Assembly: GCF_024623325.1 (NCBI RefSeq)
Contig: NZ_JANJZD010000022.1
Coordinates: forward strand, 28,508 to 92,507
Origin: Acetatifactor muris
GTDB taxonomy: Bacteria; Bacillota; Clostridia; Lachnospirales; Lachnospiraceae
Reading direction: 5' to 3'
Length of the DNA: 64,000 bases
The notes beneath the pieces were generated by a model that had not been told where the DNA came from, did no database searches, and saw only the letters and a list, made by a program, of their open reading frames with translations. The translations under genes were made by a program, and so were the position numbers. Positions 41,268 through 50,527 of this stretch are shown here, piece after piece (positions within the stretch are counted from its first letter, which is position 1; every line of letters begins with the position of its first letter).

Positions 41268-42623
41268 ATGCCCAAAATCACTGTCATTATGCCGTCGCTG
41301 AATGTTGCCGGATATATAAGGCCATGCATGGAAAGTGTTCTTGCACAGACAATGCAGGATATGGAAATTCTTGTAATTGATGCGGGTTCGGAAGACGGGA
41401 CCTGGGAAATATTGCAGGAATATGCGGCATTAGACAAACGAATTAACATGATGCAATCTGACAGGAAAAGCTACGGTTATCAGGTAAATCTGGGGATATC
41501 GCTTGCCCGTGGGGAATATGTAGGGATTGTAGAGACCGATGACATAATTTTGCCGGATATGTATGAGATATTATATGGGGCGGCCAAAAGTACAAAAGCG
41601 GATTATGTGAAAGGTGTGGCGGAAGCATTTATAGAAACGCAAAGAGGGGAGAATATTTGTCATTTTATAAAAGTATTTCCTCAGGAGAAATATGACGCTT
41701 GCGACGGAGCAGTTGAAATGATTCCTTCAAAAAGTCCCGAATTGGTATTGAATGATTTTTATTTGTGGAGTGGAATATACAGAAAAGAATTTATGAAGAA
41801 TATTCGCTTGAATGAATCCGCTGGCGCGGCGTATCAGGACATTGGATTTATGCTACAAGCACATTTCAAGGCTGACTGGGCAGTATATATAGATCGGCTT
41901 GTATATCGTTATAGAACCGATAATGCGACATCCTCCTGCTTTAACAAAAATGCTTTTCGATATTTAGTTCAGGAATATGAATATGTAGATCAATTGCTAC
42001 AGGAGAAGAATGTGGAGTGGTACTCGGTCTGTTATTATAAAATGTTTCGACAGACAAGAGAGCGTATTCATATGATGGCGCGTTCAGGAGAGTTTTGGAA
42101 AGAAGTGATTCCGGATGTTAACGCTTTGGCAGAAAAGTTAAAAGGGGCTGTCAAAGAAGATATATTAAAAAAATCTGTATTTGATGTAGGAGAATGGGAT
42201 GAACTGACTTGTTTTTTAGAGGATCCAAAGAAACTGTATGATGTGTATATAGAATCTTTTACCACAAAAGATAATATATTGCGGAAATTGCTTGAAGAAG
42301 GAAAGTCCCGGAAAGTAGTTATTTTTGGATGTGGGAGATGGGGAAAGTTCTGTCATATACTGCTGGAGAGCAGAGTATCGGGAATGGTTTTAGCTTATTG
42401 CAGCAGTAATATAGGTAACCAGGAGACGAGGATACAGGGAATAGAGGTCTTGGAATTAGGACAGGCAGTCAGAAAATATCCAAATGCACAATATATCATT
42501 GCCAGTAAGTTTCATGCCGGAGAAATGCGGGAACAGTTAAAGGCTTTGGGAATGCAGGATGGACAGATTACAGAATATACTTTGGGGGTAGATACAGATC
42601 TGTTACATGCACAAATGTTATAA
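41268..42623 (+). CDS. Glycosyltransferase family 2 with C-terminal Rossmann module
   Basis: 451 residues from ATG 41268 (AAAGGAG 7 bases upstream). About 1-220: GT2 with ITVIMPSLNVAGYIRPCMESVLAQTMQDMEILVIDAGSEDGTWEI and VGIVETDDIIL. About 340-450: Rossmann module (VVIFGCGRWGKFCHILLESRVSGMVLAYCSSNIGNQETRIQGIEV). Closely related in layout to the proteins at 47701 and 49125, all starting PKITVI-like and using DAGS(T/E)DGT. Confidence 0.88.
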   Translation: MPKITVIMPSLNVAGYIRPCMESVLAQTMQDMEILVIDAGSEDGTWEILQEYAALDKRINMMQSDRKSYGYQVNLGISLARGEYVGIVETDDIILPDMYEILYGAAKSTKADYVKGVAEAFIETQRGENICHFIKVFPQEKYDACDGAVEMIPSKSPELVLNDFYLWSGIYRKEFMKNIRLNESAGAAYQDIGFMLQAHFKADWAVYIDRLVYRYRTDNATSSCFNKNAFRYLVQEYEYVDQLLQEKNVEWYSVCYYKMFRQTRERIHMMARSGEFWKEVIPDVNALAEKLKGAVKEDILKKSVFDVGEWDELTCFLEDPKKLYDVYIESFTTKDNILRKLLEEGKSRKVVIFGCGRWGKFCHILLESRVSGMVLAYCSSNIGNQETRIQGIEVLELGQAVRKYPNAQYIIASKFHAGEMREQLKALGMQDGQITEYTLGVDTDLLHAQML

Positions 42624-42687
42624 GTGTGCAAAGTAAAATTTGTAAAAGCATAGAAATAGATGAGATGATTAAAAAAGGAGCTGATAC

Positions 42688-44946
42688 ATGTATTCTTTTG
42701 ACATCTTTGATACTTTAATAACACGCTGTACTACAGAGCCGAAAGGTATTTTTGTGCTGATGCAGGAGAGAATACAGAAAACGGGTGAATATATTCCTTA
42801 TCTTGCAGAGAACTTTTATGAATTGCGTGTGGGTGCGGAAGGACTGGCAAGGAGGCATGCCAGTGAAGTTGGAAGATATGAGATTAGATTAGACGATATT
42901 TATCATGCCTTGGCGACTACGGCATGTATCCCGGAAATACAACAGAACCAGTTAAAAAAGCTGGAAGTGGAAACGGAATATAATAGCGTGTTTGGGCTCT
43001 TTGAAAATATCAACCTGCTAAAGAAATTAAAAGCCAGAGGTGAGCAAGTTGTTCTAATTTCAGATATGTACCTCAGTAAAGATATTATACGGCATATGTT
43101 ATGTAAAGTGGATACTGTCTTTCAGGACATTCCCATTTATGTATCATCAGAATACGGAAGGACAAAAAGCACAGGTTTATATCAGATAGTGAAAAAATGT
43201 GAAAACGTAGAGTTTTCACATTGGGAGCACTATGGAGATAATATACATGCAGATATTGAAGCAGCTTCCAAACTGGGCATAAGAACAATACATATTTTGC
43301 CAGAGAGTATCAAGGAATATGAAAAAAGCAGTAAAAATGTATTCCATCAGATGTCAATTGGTGTATCAAAATATATTAGAAGCTTTGAGAAGGGAGATGC
43401 TGCTTTTGAAGCAGGGTGTTCTTTAGCAGGGCCTGTATTATATCCTTATGTCAGTTGGGTATTACAAGAGAGCGGGAGACTGGGGATTGACAGGCTTTAC
43501 TTTGTGGCTCGTGATGGATGGATTCTGAAGCAGATTGCGGATATCATCATACAGGAAAGGCAGTATTCTATTCAGACATTCTACATATATGGCTCGAGAA
43601 AAGTATGGAGATTACCTGCTTATGAAGGCTCTGTGGAAGATTTTAACAGAATTCTCAAATGGTCTAATTTAGATGAGACTATTAGTCTGGAAGATTTGGC
43701 AATGGTTTTTCAATTAGAAATGGATGAGTTAAGATCTTTTTTGCCGGAGAAATTTCAAAAAGGCGGAGAGAACTTGCAGATATCAGGATTCCAAAGAGAC
43801 AATATTTGTAAGCATCTCATGTACAATAGAGAGTTCAGAGAATATCTGGTTGAAAGTCAAGTAGAAAAGCGGGATCTGGTTATTAGATATTTACAGCAGG
43901 AAATAGATACATCCGACAGCAGTTTTGCATTTGTTGAACTGGCGGGTACAGGTTTGACACAGAAATGTCTTGCCCTTTTGATTGGCAGCTTTTATACAGG
44001 TGAAATCAGAAATTTTTATTTTAAATTGGACAGTATCCAGGAAAAGGGACAGTGCAGTTTCCTGAATTTTTATCCGAGTAACATGGAACGAAGTTATATG
44101 CTGGAGCTTTTATGTAGGGCGCCTCATGGCCAGACAGAAGGTTACAGGGAGGAGAACGGCAGAATTCTGCCTGTTCTGGACCAGGTGGAAGGGGAACAGA
44201 TTAAGGCTTATCATTTATTACAATATCGGGATGCCGTACTGGAATACGTGCGCTATATGGAACAGGCAATTCTTCAGAATCAATTGAAATATAATGTAAG
44301 AATTGATATTGCCAAAGAATATCTGGACGTCATTACCTGTAATCCGCCCGGAAGGATTGCGGAATATTTCTGCCATATGCCTTTTTCGTCCAGTGGAAGA
44401 AAAAAAGGTATTGTCGAGTTTGCCCCTCCTGTTTCCCCAAAGCAGCTCCGCCAGATTTATTTCTGGGGCGATGGGAGCAATGTGCGGGAGGTCTATCAGG
44501 GGAATTCTCTGGACTATGCCCTGGCAGTATCAGAAAAGGCAATGCATTACAAAGAAAAGTGTCAGAAATACAGGAAGAAAGGGATAGGAAAGTGGCTCAC
44601 AGGCTGGAACCGCTATCTGCACACTCATTTGAAACCCGGAATCGCCTATTTCTGCCCATGGGAGCTTTTACAGGGCAGCATTGTCATTTACGGAGCCGGA
44701 AAAGTAGGACAGGCCTATGTAGAGCAGGCCAGGCAGAGATATGCCAGGTGCAGCAGTCTGCTTTGGGTTGACCAGGATTATGAGAGACTACAGGCAGAAG
44801 GACTCCAGGTAACATCCCCGGAAGAGATCAGAGCACATACTTTTGACAGAATTATCATTGCCATACACCAGGATGCGGTAAGGCAGGAGGTATGGGACAA
44901 GCTGCAGGAAATGGGGATTGAGGCAGAGAAGATATATTATGGATAA
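42688..44946 (+). CDS. HAD-superfamily protein with large middle region and C-terminal Rossmann module
   Basis: 752 residues behind AAAGGAG. About 1-200: HAD domain with FDIFDTLITR (nucleophile and acid Asp), VVLISDMYLSKDI (motif II) and HYGDNIHADIEAA (motif IV). About 220-600: unassigned, including FVARDGWILKQIADII and FVELAGTGLTQKCLALL. About 650-750: Rossmann module (IVIYGAGKVGQAYVEQARQRY). Likely phosphatase or phosphotransferase in glycan building; the middle may be transferase-like. The end overlaps the next start. Confidence 0.75.
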   Translation: MYSFDIFDTLITRCTTEPKGIFVLMQERIQKTGEYIPYLAENFYELRVGAEGLARRHASEVGRYEIRLDDIYHALATTACIPEIQQNQLKKLEVETEYNSVFGLFENINLLKKLKARGEQVVLISDMYLSKDIIRHMLCKVDTVFQDIPIYVSSEYGRTKSTGLYQIVKKCENVEFSHWEHYGDNIHADIEAASKLGIRTIHILPESIKEYEKSSKNVFHQMSIGVSKYIRSFEKGDAAFEAGCSLAGPVLYPYVSWVLQESGRLGIDRLYFVARDGWILKQIADIIIQERQYSIQTFYIYGSRKVWRLPAYEGSVEDFNRILKWSNLDETISLEDLAMVFQLEMDELRSFLPEKFQKGGENLQISGFQRDNICKHLMYNREFREYLVESQVEKRDLVIRYLQQEIDTSDSSFAFVELAGTGLTQKCLALLIGSFYTGEIRNFYFKLDSIQEKGQCSFLNFYPSNMERSYMLELLCRAPHGQTEGYREENGRILPVLDQVEGEQIKAYHLLQYRDAVLEYVRYMEQAILQNQLKYNVRIDIAKEYLDVITCNPPGRIAEYFCHMPFSSSGRKKGIVEFAPPVSPKQLRQIYFWGDGSNVREVYQGNSLDYALAVSEKAMHYKEKCQKYRKKGIGKWLTGWNRYLHTHLKPGIAYFCPWELLQGSIVIYGAGKVGQAYVEQARQRYARCSSLLWVDQDYERLQAEGLQVTSPEEIRAHTFDRIIIAIHQDAVRQEVWDKLQEMGIEAEKIYYG

Positions 44947-46441
44947 CAAAGTATATAGAACTATAGAAGTTCTGTTTTTTGGTGCAGGAAAAATAGGACG
45001 GTATTGGCTGGAATGCTGCAGAGATTTTGGAATTCTGCCCAGGGGAATGCTGGATAACGATAAAACATTAAGTGGAAGTCTCTATGAAGGCATTCTAATT
45101 TATCATCCGGATAATCTGCAGATGTTATCTTTTGAGTACATTTTTATTACTTGTGGCAGGGAAGAGGAAATCTATCGGCAGATTTTGTCGCTTGGAGTGG
45201 AGAAGGATAAGATCATAGCCGGCAGCCATAAAATATTAGATTATTGCTTATATTATGCAGTCTGTAGTTATACGATGGACTATAATGTATTTTCTTATCA
45301 AGTCATTTCTTCAAACATAGTAGTATCGAAGAAGCTTTCAGAAAAAAAGAAGATATTATTTGACTTGCGTAACGGTATGGTTTTAGGCGGTGTGGAGTCA
45401 TGGGTGTACAGTCTGGCAAAGGATTTGAAAGGAAAAGAGTATCAGGGACTTTATCTGGCTGCAGATGAGGCAGGGCCCAGAGCTGTAGACGAAACTTTTC
45501 CGGTCAGGATATTGGAGTACAGTGAGCTTTTTGGGGAAAAGGATAAAGTAGAGCTGTGTCTGAGAGAAATTATAAAAAATCTTCCATGTACAATGATATG
45601 TAATTTTCCGCAGAATATCTTCTGGGCTGCATGTATTGCCAAAAAGCTGTTTCCCGGTCAGGTCAGGATAGTGGCTGTACAGCATAGCGATGATCAACTC
45701 TATTATGAGACTTACAGTCTGTGGCAGGAGTACATTGACAAATGCCTGGTAATCAGCTCCCGGATAGAAGAGAAATTATTGTCATTGGGAATGGAGAAGA
45801 GTAAAATTGAACATTTGGAATGGAAAGTTACACTCGGAAAAACGGTAAAACGAGAATGGAGTGTAGATAATACATGCTTACAGCTCGGATATGCAGGCAG
45901 AGTGACAGTTACATCGAAACGAGCGGATCTGTTACCGGTATTGGCAATAAAGCTGAGGGAAAGAGGCATCTGTTTCCAGATGAATATTGCAGGGGCAGGA
46001 GATTATAGTGAGACTCTGCAGGAAAGTATAAAAGCGGAAGGCTTGCAGGGGTGTATCAGGCTGGAAGGTTATATTGACAGAAGCGATATTCCGACTTTCT
46101 GGAAAAGACAGGATATCATGGTCAGCTGCTCGGAAAGGGAGGGCCACAGCATTTCTCAGTCAGAGGCCATGGCAGCAGGGGCGGTACCGGTAATCACTGA
46201 TGTATCGGGGGCGGCAGATGACGTTACAGATGGATATAACGGATACATTGTAGATATAGGAGATGTGGATAGCCTTGCTGACAGAATATGCCGATTGTAC
46301 CATAACCGTGACATGTTAAAGCAAATGGGACAGAATGCGCATCGTACAATATATGAACGGCAGGTACATATGAACCAGGCAGCATTTTGGGAGAAGCTAT
46401 TGAGAGAAGTCTGGAAAAGTGAGAGATCAGAGAAGCCATGA
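44939..46441 (+). CDS. Glycosyltransferase family 4 with N-terminal Rossmann module
   Basis: 500 residues from ATG 44939, overlapping the stop of the HAD gene, so coupled. About 5-110: Rossmann module (VLFFGAGKIGRYWLECCRDFGILPRGMLDNDKTLSGSLYEGILI). About 135-490: GT4 with ILFDLRNGMVLGGVESWVYSLAKDL, LGYAGRVTVTSKRADLLP and SCSEREGHSISQSEAMAAGAVPVITDVSGAADDV (Ex7E donor site). Donor and acceptor unknown. Confidence 0.87.
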   Translation: MDNKVYRTIEVLFFGAGKIGRYWLECCRDFGILPRGMLDNDKTLSGSLYEGILIYHPDNLQMLSFEYIFITCGREEEIYRQILSLGVEKDKIIAGSHKILDYCLYYAVCSYTMDYNVFSYQVISSNIVVSKKLSEKKKILFDLRNGMVLGGVESWVYSLAKDLKGKEYQGLYLAADEAGPRAVDETFPVRILEYSELFGEKDKVELCLREIIKNLPCTMICNFPQNIFWAACIAKKLFPGQVRIVAVQHSDDQLYYETYSLWQEYIDKCLVISSRIEEKLLSLGMEKSKIEHLEWKVTLGKTVKREWSVDNTCLQLGYAGRVTVTSKRADLLPVLAIKLRERGICFQMNIAGAGDYSETLQESIKAEGLQGCIRLEGYIDRSDIPTFWKRQDIMVSCSEREGHSISQSEAMAAGAVPVITDVSGAADDVTDGYNGYIVDIGDVDSLADRICRLYHNRDMLKQMGQNAHRTIYERQVHMNQAAFWEKLLREVWKSERSEKP

Positions 46442-46597
46442 TCCAGGTCAGGTAATAATAGTGAAGAAATAACGTCATATTTAGAAGATGCGGCATGAGG
46501 CCGAATCAGACAGTTAGACTGGAAGTGAAGGGAAACTGTGTGGATAACCTGTGGCTGTCAGCATATTGAAGCGTAAGAAGCAAAAGGAGAATAGCAG

Positions 46598-47680
46598 ATG
46601 GAAGAATTTTACAGGACAGTCGAGATGATCAGGAATCAGGTTGATCTGGAGACATTCAGAGAAATGGTGGATAGTCAGGGGAAGCAGTTGATAATCTTTG
46701 GAGCAGGAGACTGCGGACATAAAGTATATGATATGCTGCATCGAGTCGGGATTGAGGTGTCTTGTTTCTGTGATAATCGCGGCCAGACAGATAAGGACAT
46801 GGTCACAGGGGTCAGAGTCGTGAAGCCGGAATTCCTGGATAATACAGATGAAAATGTAGTAGTACTTGTGAGTGTTGTGGAAGATGAGGATCGTGACTCC
46901 ATTTGCAGGCAGTTACGAGCACAGGGATTTGCCGGAAAGCAGATTCTTGTGATGCGGGAATATTATGACAGGCTGACCGTGGAATGGCTGGAGTCACATT
47001 TAGAGGAATACAAAAAGGCTTATCAGCTGTTGGCGGATGACTTTTCCAGGAGGGTGTACCTGGCAAGGATGCGGAAGATGTTCCTGATGCGCAGCATGGC
47101 AGATGTAGTCAGGCCTCATGAGGAATCCTATTTTGATGAAAAAGTGGAACTGACAGACAAGGAAGTTTTTATTGACTGTGGAGGTTTTGACGGGGATACT
47201 TCTTTGCAGTTTATCGAGCGATGTGGAGGAAAATATGACAGAATCGTTATATTTGAACCTGAACTGTGTAAGAAGGAAGCGATAGAGAAAAATCTCGGGA
47301 AAAATTCCTGTGAATTGCATATGTGCGGTGTATGGAGCAAAAATACAACCCTGCAGTTTGAGGCGAAAGGGACGGATGGTTCCCATGTGGCAGAGGGAGA
47401 AGGAAACTGCCAGGTGCCGGTAGTTGCATTGGATGAGGTTGTGTATGACTATGCGCCTACCTTCATTAAGATGGATATAGAAGGCGCCGAACAGGAAGCT
47501 CTGAAAGGGTGCCGTAAGATTATCAGGGATTACAGACCGAAACTGGCCATCTGTCTGTACCATAAACCCGATGATTTATTCGGGATTCCGGTGATGGTGA
47601 AAGAAATGAATCCGGAGTACAGGATTTATGTGCGGCAGTATTCCGACACAAAGTATGAGACAGTGATGTATGCCCTGTGA
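46598..47680 (+). CDS. FkbM methyltransferase with N-terminal Rossmann module
   Basis: 360 residues behind AAAAGGAG. About 25-130: Rossmann module (LIIFGAGDCGHKVYDMLHRVGIEVSCFCDNRGQTDKDMVTGVRVV). About 170-355: FkbM methyltransferase (VFIDCGGFDGDTSLQFIERCG, IFEPELCKKEAIEKNL, FIKMDIEGAEQEALKGC). Likely O-methylates a sugar. Same domain order as 32005 and as the frameshifted gene at 28519-29459. Confidence 0.88.
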   Translation: MEEFYRTVEMIRNQVDLETFREMVDSQGKQLIIFGAGDCGHKVYDMLHRVGIEVSCFCDNRGQTDKDMVTGVRVVKPEFLDNTDENVVVLVSVVEDEDRDSICRQLRAQGFAGKQILVMREYYDRLTVEWLESHLEEYKKAYQLLADDFSRRVYLARMRKMFLMRSMADVVRPHEESYFDEKVELTDKEVFIDCGGFDGDTSLQFIERCGGKYDRIVIFEPELCKKEAIEKNLGKNSCELHMCGVWSKNTTLQFEAKGTDGSHVAEGEGNCQVPVVALDEVVYDYAPTFIKMDIEGAEQEALKGCRKIIRDYRPKLAICLYHKPDDLFGIPVMVKEMNPEYRIYVRQYSDTKYETVMYAL

Positions 47681-47700
47681 GTTTGGGAGGTCTTGTGGAA

Positions 47701-49104
47701 ATGGCTGCAAAAGTATCAGTTATCCTGCCATCATTGAACGTGGCAGCATACTTAAGGGAATGCCTGGACAGCGTTATGAACCAGTCGCTGCAGGAACTGG
47801 AGATTATCTGCATAGATGCAGGGTCCACAGACGGTACGGCGGATATTCTGAAGGAGTACGCCGACAGGGATTCCAGAATTATTCTGCTTCACAGCAAGAT
47901 AAAAAGCTATGGCCGGCAGGTCAACATGGGGCTGGACCATGCAGGGGGAAAATATGTGGCTATTCTGGAGACGGATGACTGGATAGAGAAAGACATGTAC
48001 CAATGCCTGTATACAAAAGCGGAAGAGGACAGGCTTGATTATGTGGCTACGGATTTTGATACCTTTATCAGACTTCAGAATGGATGTAATTATTTTACGC
48101 GACAGCATATTTTTTCAGATGTAGCGTGGAGGGATATGGGGCAGGAAGAGAGCGACATATTTCCGACTCCGGTCCATGACTGGTATGGGCAGGTGTTGGG
48201 GCCGGACAGGATTGCTGTGCTCAGATCCACAGACTATGTGCTTTGGAAAGGGATCTATAACAGAGAATTCCTGAATCAAAATGGAATACGGCTGCATGAG
48301 TCGCCGGGAGCGGCATTCCAGGACATGGGGTTCCTGCAGCAGGTGAAATCCTATGCAAAAAGGGCAGCATATATTGACAAAAGCTTTTACCGGTACAGGC
48401 AGGGACGGGAAGAGGCTTCCTCGGGATGTGCGGAAGGGCTTCGGTATTATGAAGGAGAATTCCGCTGGCTGAATGAACAGCAGAACTTTATCGGCAGCTT
48501 AAAAGGTGCGCATCGTAACTATTATTACTTTACGATGAGTATTGCTTTTCTGACAAAATATGAACAGATTTTGTCGAATTTTCATGGAGAATGGAAGGAT
48601 GACAGGCTGGAGGAACCCTGTGAATGGTTTCAAAGGCAGATCTCTGATGCTGTAGATGAGGGCCTTCTGAAGGAAAGCATGTATGGGAGAGAAACGTGGG
48701 AGAGATTGAGACTTCTGCTTGGAGCGCGGGAGGCTTATGCCAGGAGATTTGCGGACAGAGAGAACGCGATGAAAAAAGCTGTGCAGGATTGTCTTTGCAT
48801 GATAGCAAATCGCCCGGTGGTGATATTTGGATGCGGTATACGAGGGGAGAGGCTTATGCTTTTCTGTGACCGAAATCAGATACGCATGGATGCTTTTTGC
48901 GATAATAAGGAAGAGCTGCATGGAAAGAAAAAATTTGGTATTCCTGTTATCTCTCCCATGGAACTGGCACAGATGGCAGGTGACAGGAACCAGGTGGTGC
49001 TATTATCCATGAAGGAAGGCAGGGACCAGGTGCGGAACCAGCTTATAGCACTTGGAATCGAAGAAAGCCGGGTGATAGAGAAGCTGCCGGCGGGAATTGT
49101 ATAA
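47701..49104 (+). CDS. Glycosyltransferase family 2 with C-terminal Rossmann module
   Basis: 467 residues from ATG 47701 (GGGAGG 10 bases upstream; the open frame starts at 47677 over the previous stop). About 1-230: GT2 (VSVILPSLNVAAYLRECLDSVMNQSLQELEIICIDAGSTDGT, VAILETDDW). About 350-465: Rossmann module (VVIFGCGIRGERLMLFCDRNQIRMDAFCDNKEELHGKKKFGIPV). Donor unknown. Confidence 0.87.
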   Translation: MAAKVSVILPSLNVAAYLRECLDSVMNQSLQELEIICIDAGSTDGTADILKEYADRDSRIILLHSKIKSYGRQVNMGLDHAGGKYVAILETDDWIEKDMYQCLYTKAEEDRLDYVATDFDTFIRLQNGCNYFTRQHIFSDVAWRDMGQEESDIFPTPVHDWYGQVLGPDRIAVLRSTDYVLWKGIYNREFLNQNGIRLHESPGAAFQDMGFLQQVKSYAKRAAYIDKSFYRYRQGREEASSGCAEGLRYYEGEFRWLNEQQNFIGSLKGAHRNYYYFTMSIAFLTKYEQILSNFHGEWKDDRLEEPCEWFQRQISDAVDEGLLKESMYGRETWERLRLLLGAREAYARRFADRENAMKKAVQDCLCMIANRPVVIFGCGIRGERLMLFCDRNQIRMDAFCDNKEELHGKKKFGIPVISPMELAQMAGDRNQVVLLSMKEGRDQVRNQLIALGIEESRVIEKLPAGIV

Positions 49105-49124
49105 AAGGCTAATGGAGGTACATC

Positions 49125-50486
49125 ATGCCCAAAATAACAGTGATTCTGCCATCTCTCAACGTGGCAGCTTATATCAGGGAATGCCTTGAGAGTGTGATAG
49201 GACAGACAATGACGGATCTGGAAATCTTATGCATTGATGCAGGATCCACAGACGGAACCTGTGAGATTATCAGGGAATATGCCGACAGAGACAGCCGTAT
49301 CCAATTGATTCATTCTGATAAAAAAAGCTATGGCTATCAGATCAATCTGGGTATCAGCCTGGCCAGAGGTGAGTATCTGGGAATTGTGGAGACGGATGAC
49401 TGCATCAGCACCGACATGTATGAGGTGCTGTATAAGGCTGCGGTTGAGAACCACCTTGATTATGCGAAAGCAGGTTTTTATACGCTGGTCACGCCTTATG
49501 AAGGGGAAAGGCATCTTTTGGAACAGCCCTTGGGCGATACGGGACGAATTATTTCATCTCAATATTTTGAGGAAAAAGGATTATCCCCGGATATCTATAT
49601 ATGGAACGGCATCTATAAAGTATCTTTTTTGCGGGAATTTCGAATCCGGCTGAATGAAAGTCCGGGAGCAGCATTTCAGGACTGTGGTTTTCGCTATCTG
49701 ACAGATATGAATCTTCGGCGGGGAATGTTTTTAGACAATCTATGTTACCGATACAGAAGGGATAACGCCAATTCTTCTACATATAATTCCAATTTTGCCA
49801 GGTTCAATCTGGCGGAGTGCAGATATGTGCGGGAAAGGATGGCGGAATATGGTATAACAGACAGGGCCAGGCAGGCTTTTATGGCTCGTGAGACTGTGAT
49901 GATGGCGCTTTCTCCCTATACCACATTCCGGGAACACAGCCAGCCGGATGAAGCGATATTGTCAGTGCTTGATGAATTCCGGGAAATTATGATCGGGGAT
50001 CGGGAAAGAGGGCTGCTGAAACAGGAAGAAATGGTTCCCCAGCATTGGATAGAGATGCGTCTGTTCACAGAGCAGCCGGAGGCCTATGAGGCCTATATTG
50101 CCATTAAAGCGAAGGCCGACTACGATATTTATGATATTTTTGTCCGGGAGATGGCCGGCAAAAAGCAGCTTGTCCTGTTCTGTACCGGAAAGGCAGCCAG
50201 ATTTGCATTATGCCTTCTCAGGATGAACGGTCTGGAGAATATAGTAGCCGTCTGTGATAATGCCAGGGAAAAATGGGGCGGCAGTTATCTGGGACATGAA
50301 ATTTTGCCGCCGGAGGAAGCAGTCAGGCGCTATCCCGAGGCGCATTATCTGGTGGCAAACAGGGCATGTCCGGAGAAAATACTGGAACAGCTGACAGAGA
50401 GAGGAATCAGGAAAGAAAATATATCCATATACAGGCTTCCTCTGAATGCGTTCGGAAGCACGAATCTATTTATGAGAGGGCTTTGA
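49125..50486 (+). CDS. Glycosyltransferase family 2 with C-terminal Rossmann module
   Basis: 453 residues behind GGAGG. About 1-230: GT2 (ITVILPSLNVAAYIRECLESVIGQTMTDLEILCIDAGSTDGTCEI, LGIVETDDCI). About 340-450: Rossmann module in a more divergent form (QLVLFCTGKAARFALCLLRMNGLENIVAVCDNAREKWGGSYLGHEILP). Very similar in layout to the genes at 41268 and 47701, suggesting local duplication. Confidence 0.87.
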   Translation: MPKITVILPSLNVAAYIRECLESVIGQTMTDLEILCIDAGSTDGTCEIIREYADRDSRIQLIHSDKKSYGYQINLGISLARGEYLGIVETDDCISTDMYEVLYKAAVENHLDYAKAGFYTLVTPYEGERHLLEQPLGDTGRIISSQYFEEKGLSPDIYIWNGIYKVSFLREFRIRLNESPGAAFQDCGFRYLTDMNLRRGMFLDNLCYRYRRDNANSSTYNSNFARFNLAECRYVRERMAEYGITDRARQAFMARETVMMALSPYTTFREHSQPDEAILSVLDEFREIMIGDRERGLLKQEEMVPQHWIEMRLFTEQPEAYEAYIAIKAKADYDIYDIFVREMAGKKQLVLFCTGKAARFALCLLRMNGLENIVAVCDNAREKWGGSYLGHEILPPEEAVRRYPEAHYLVANRACPEKILEQLTERGIRKENISIYRLPLNAFGSTNLFMRGL

Positions 50487-50527
50487 TTTTAGAGTTGGCA
50501 AAATTTGATCTTTTATATAGGTGAGGA

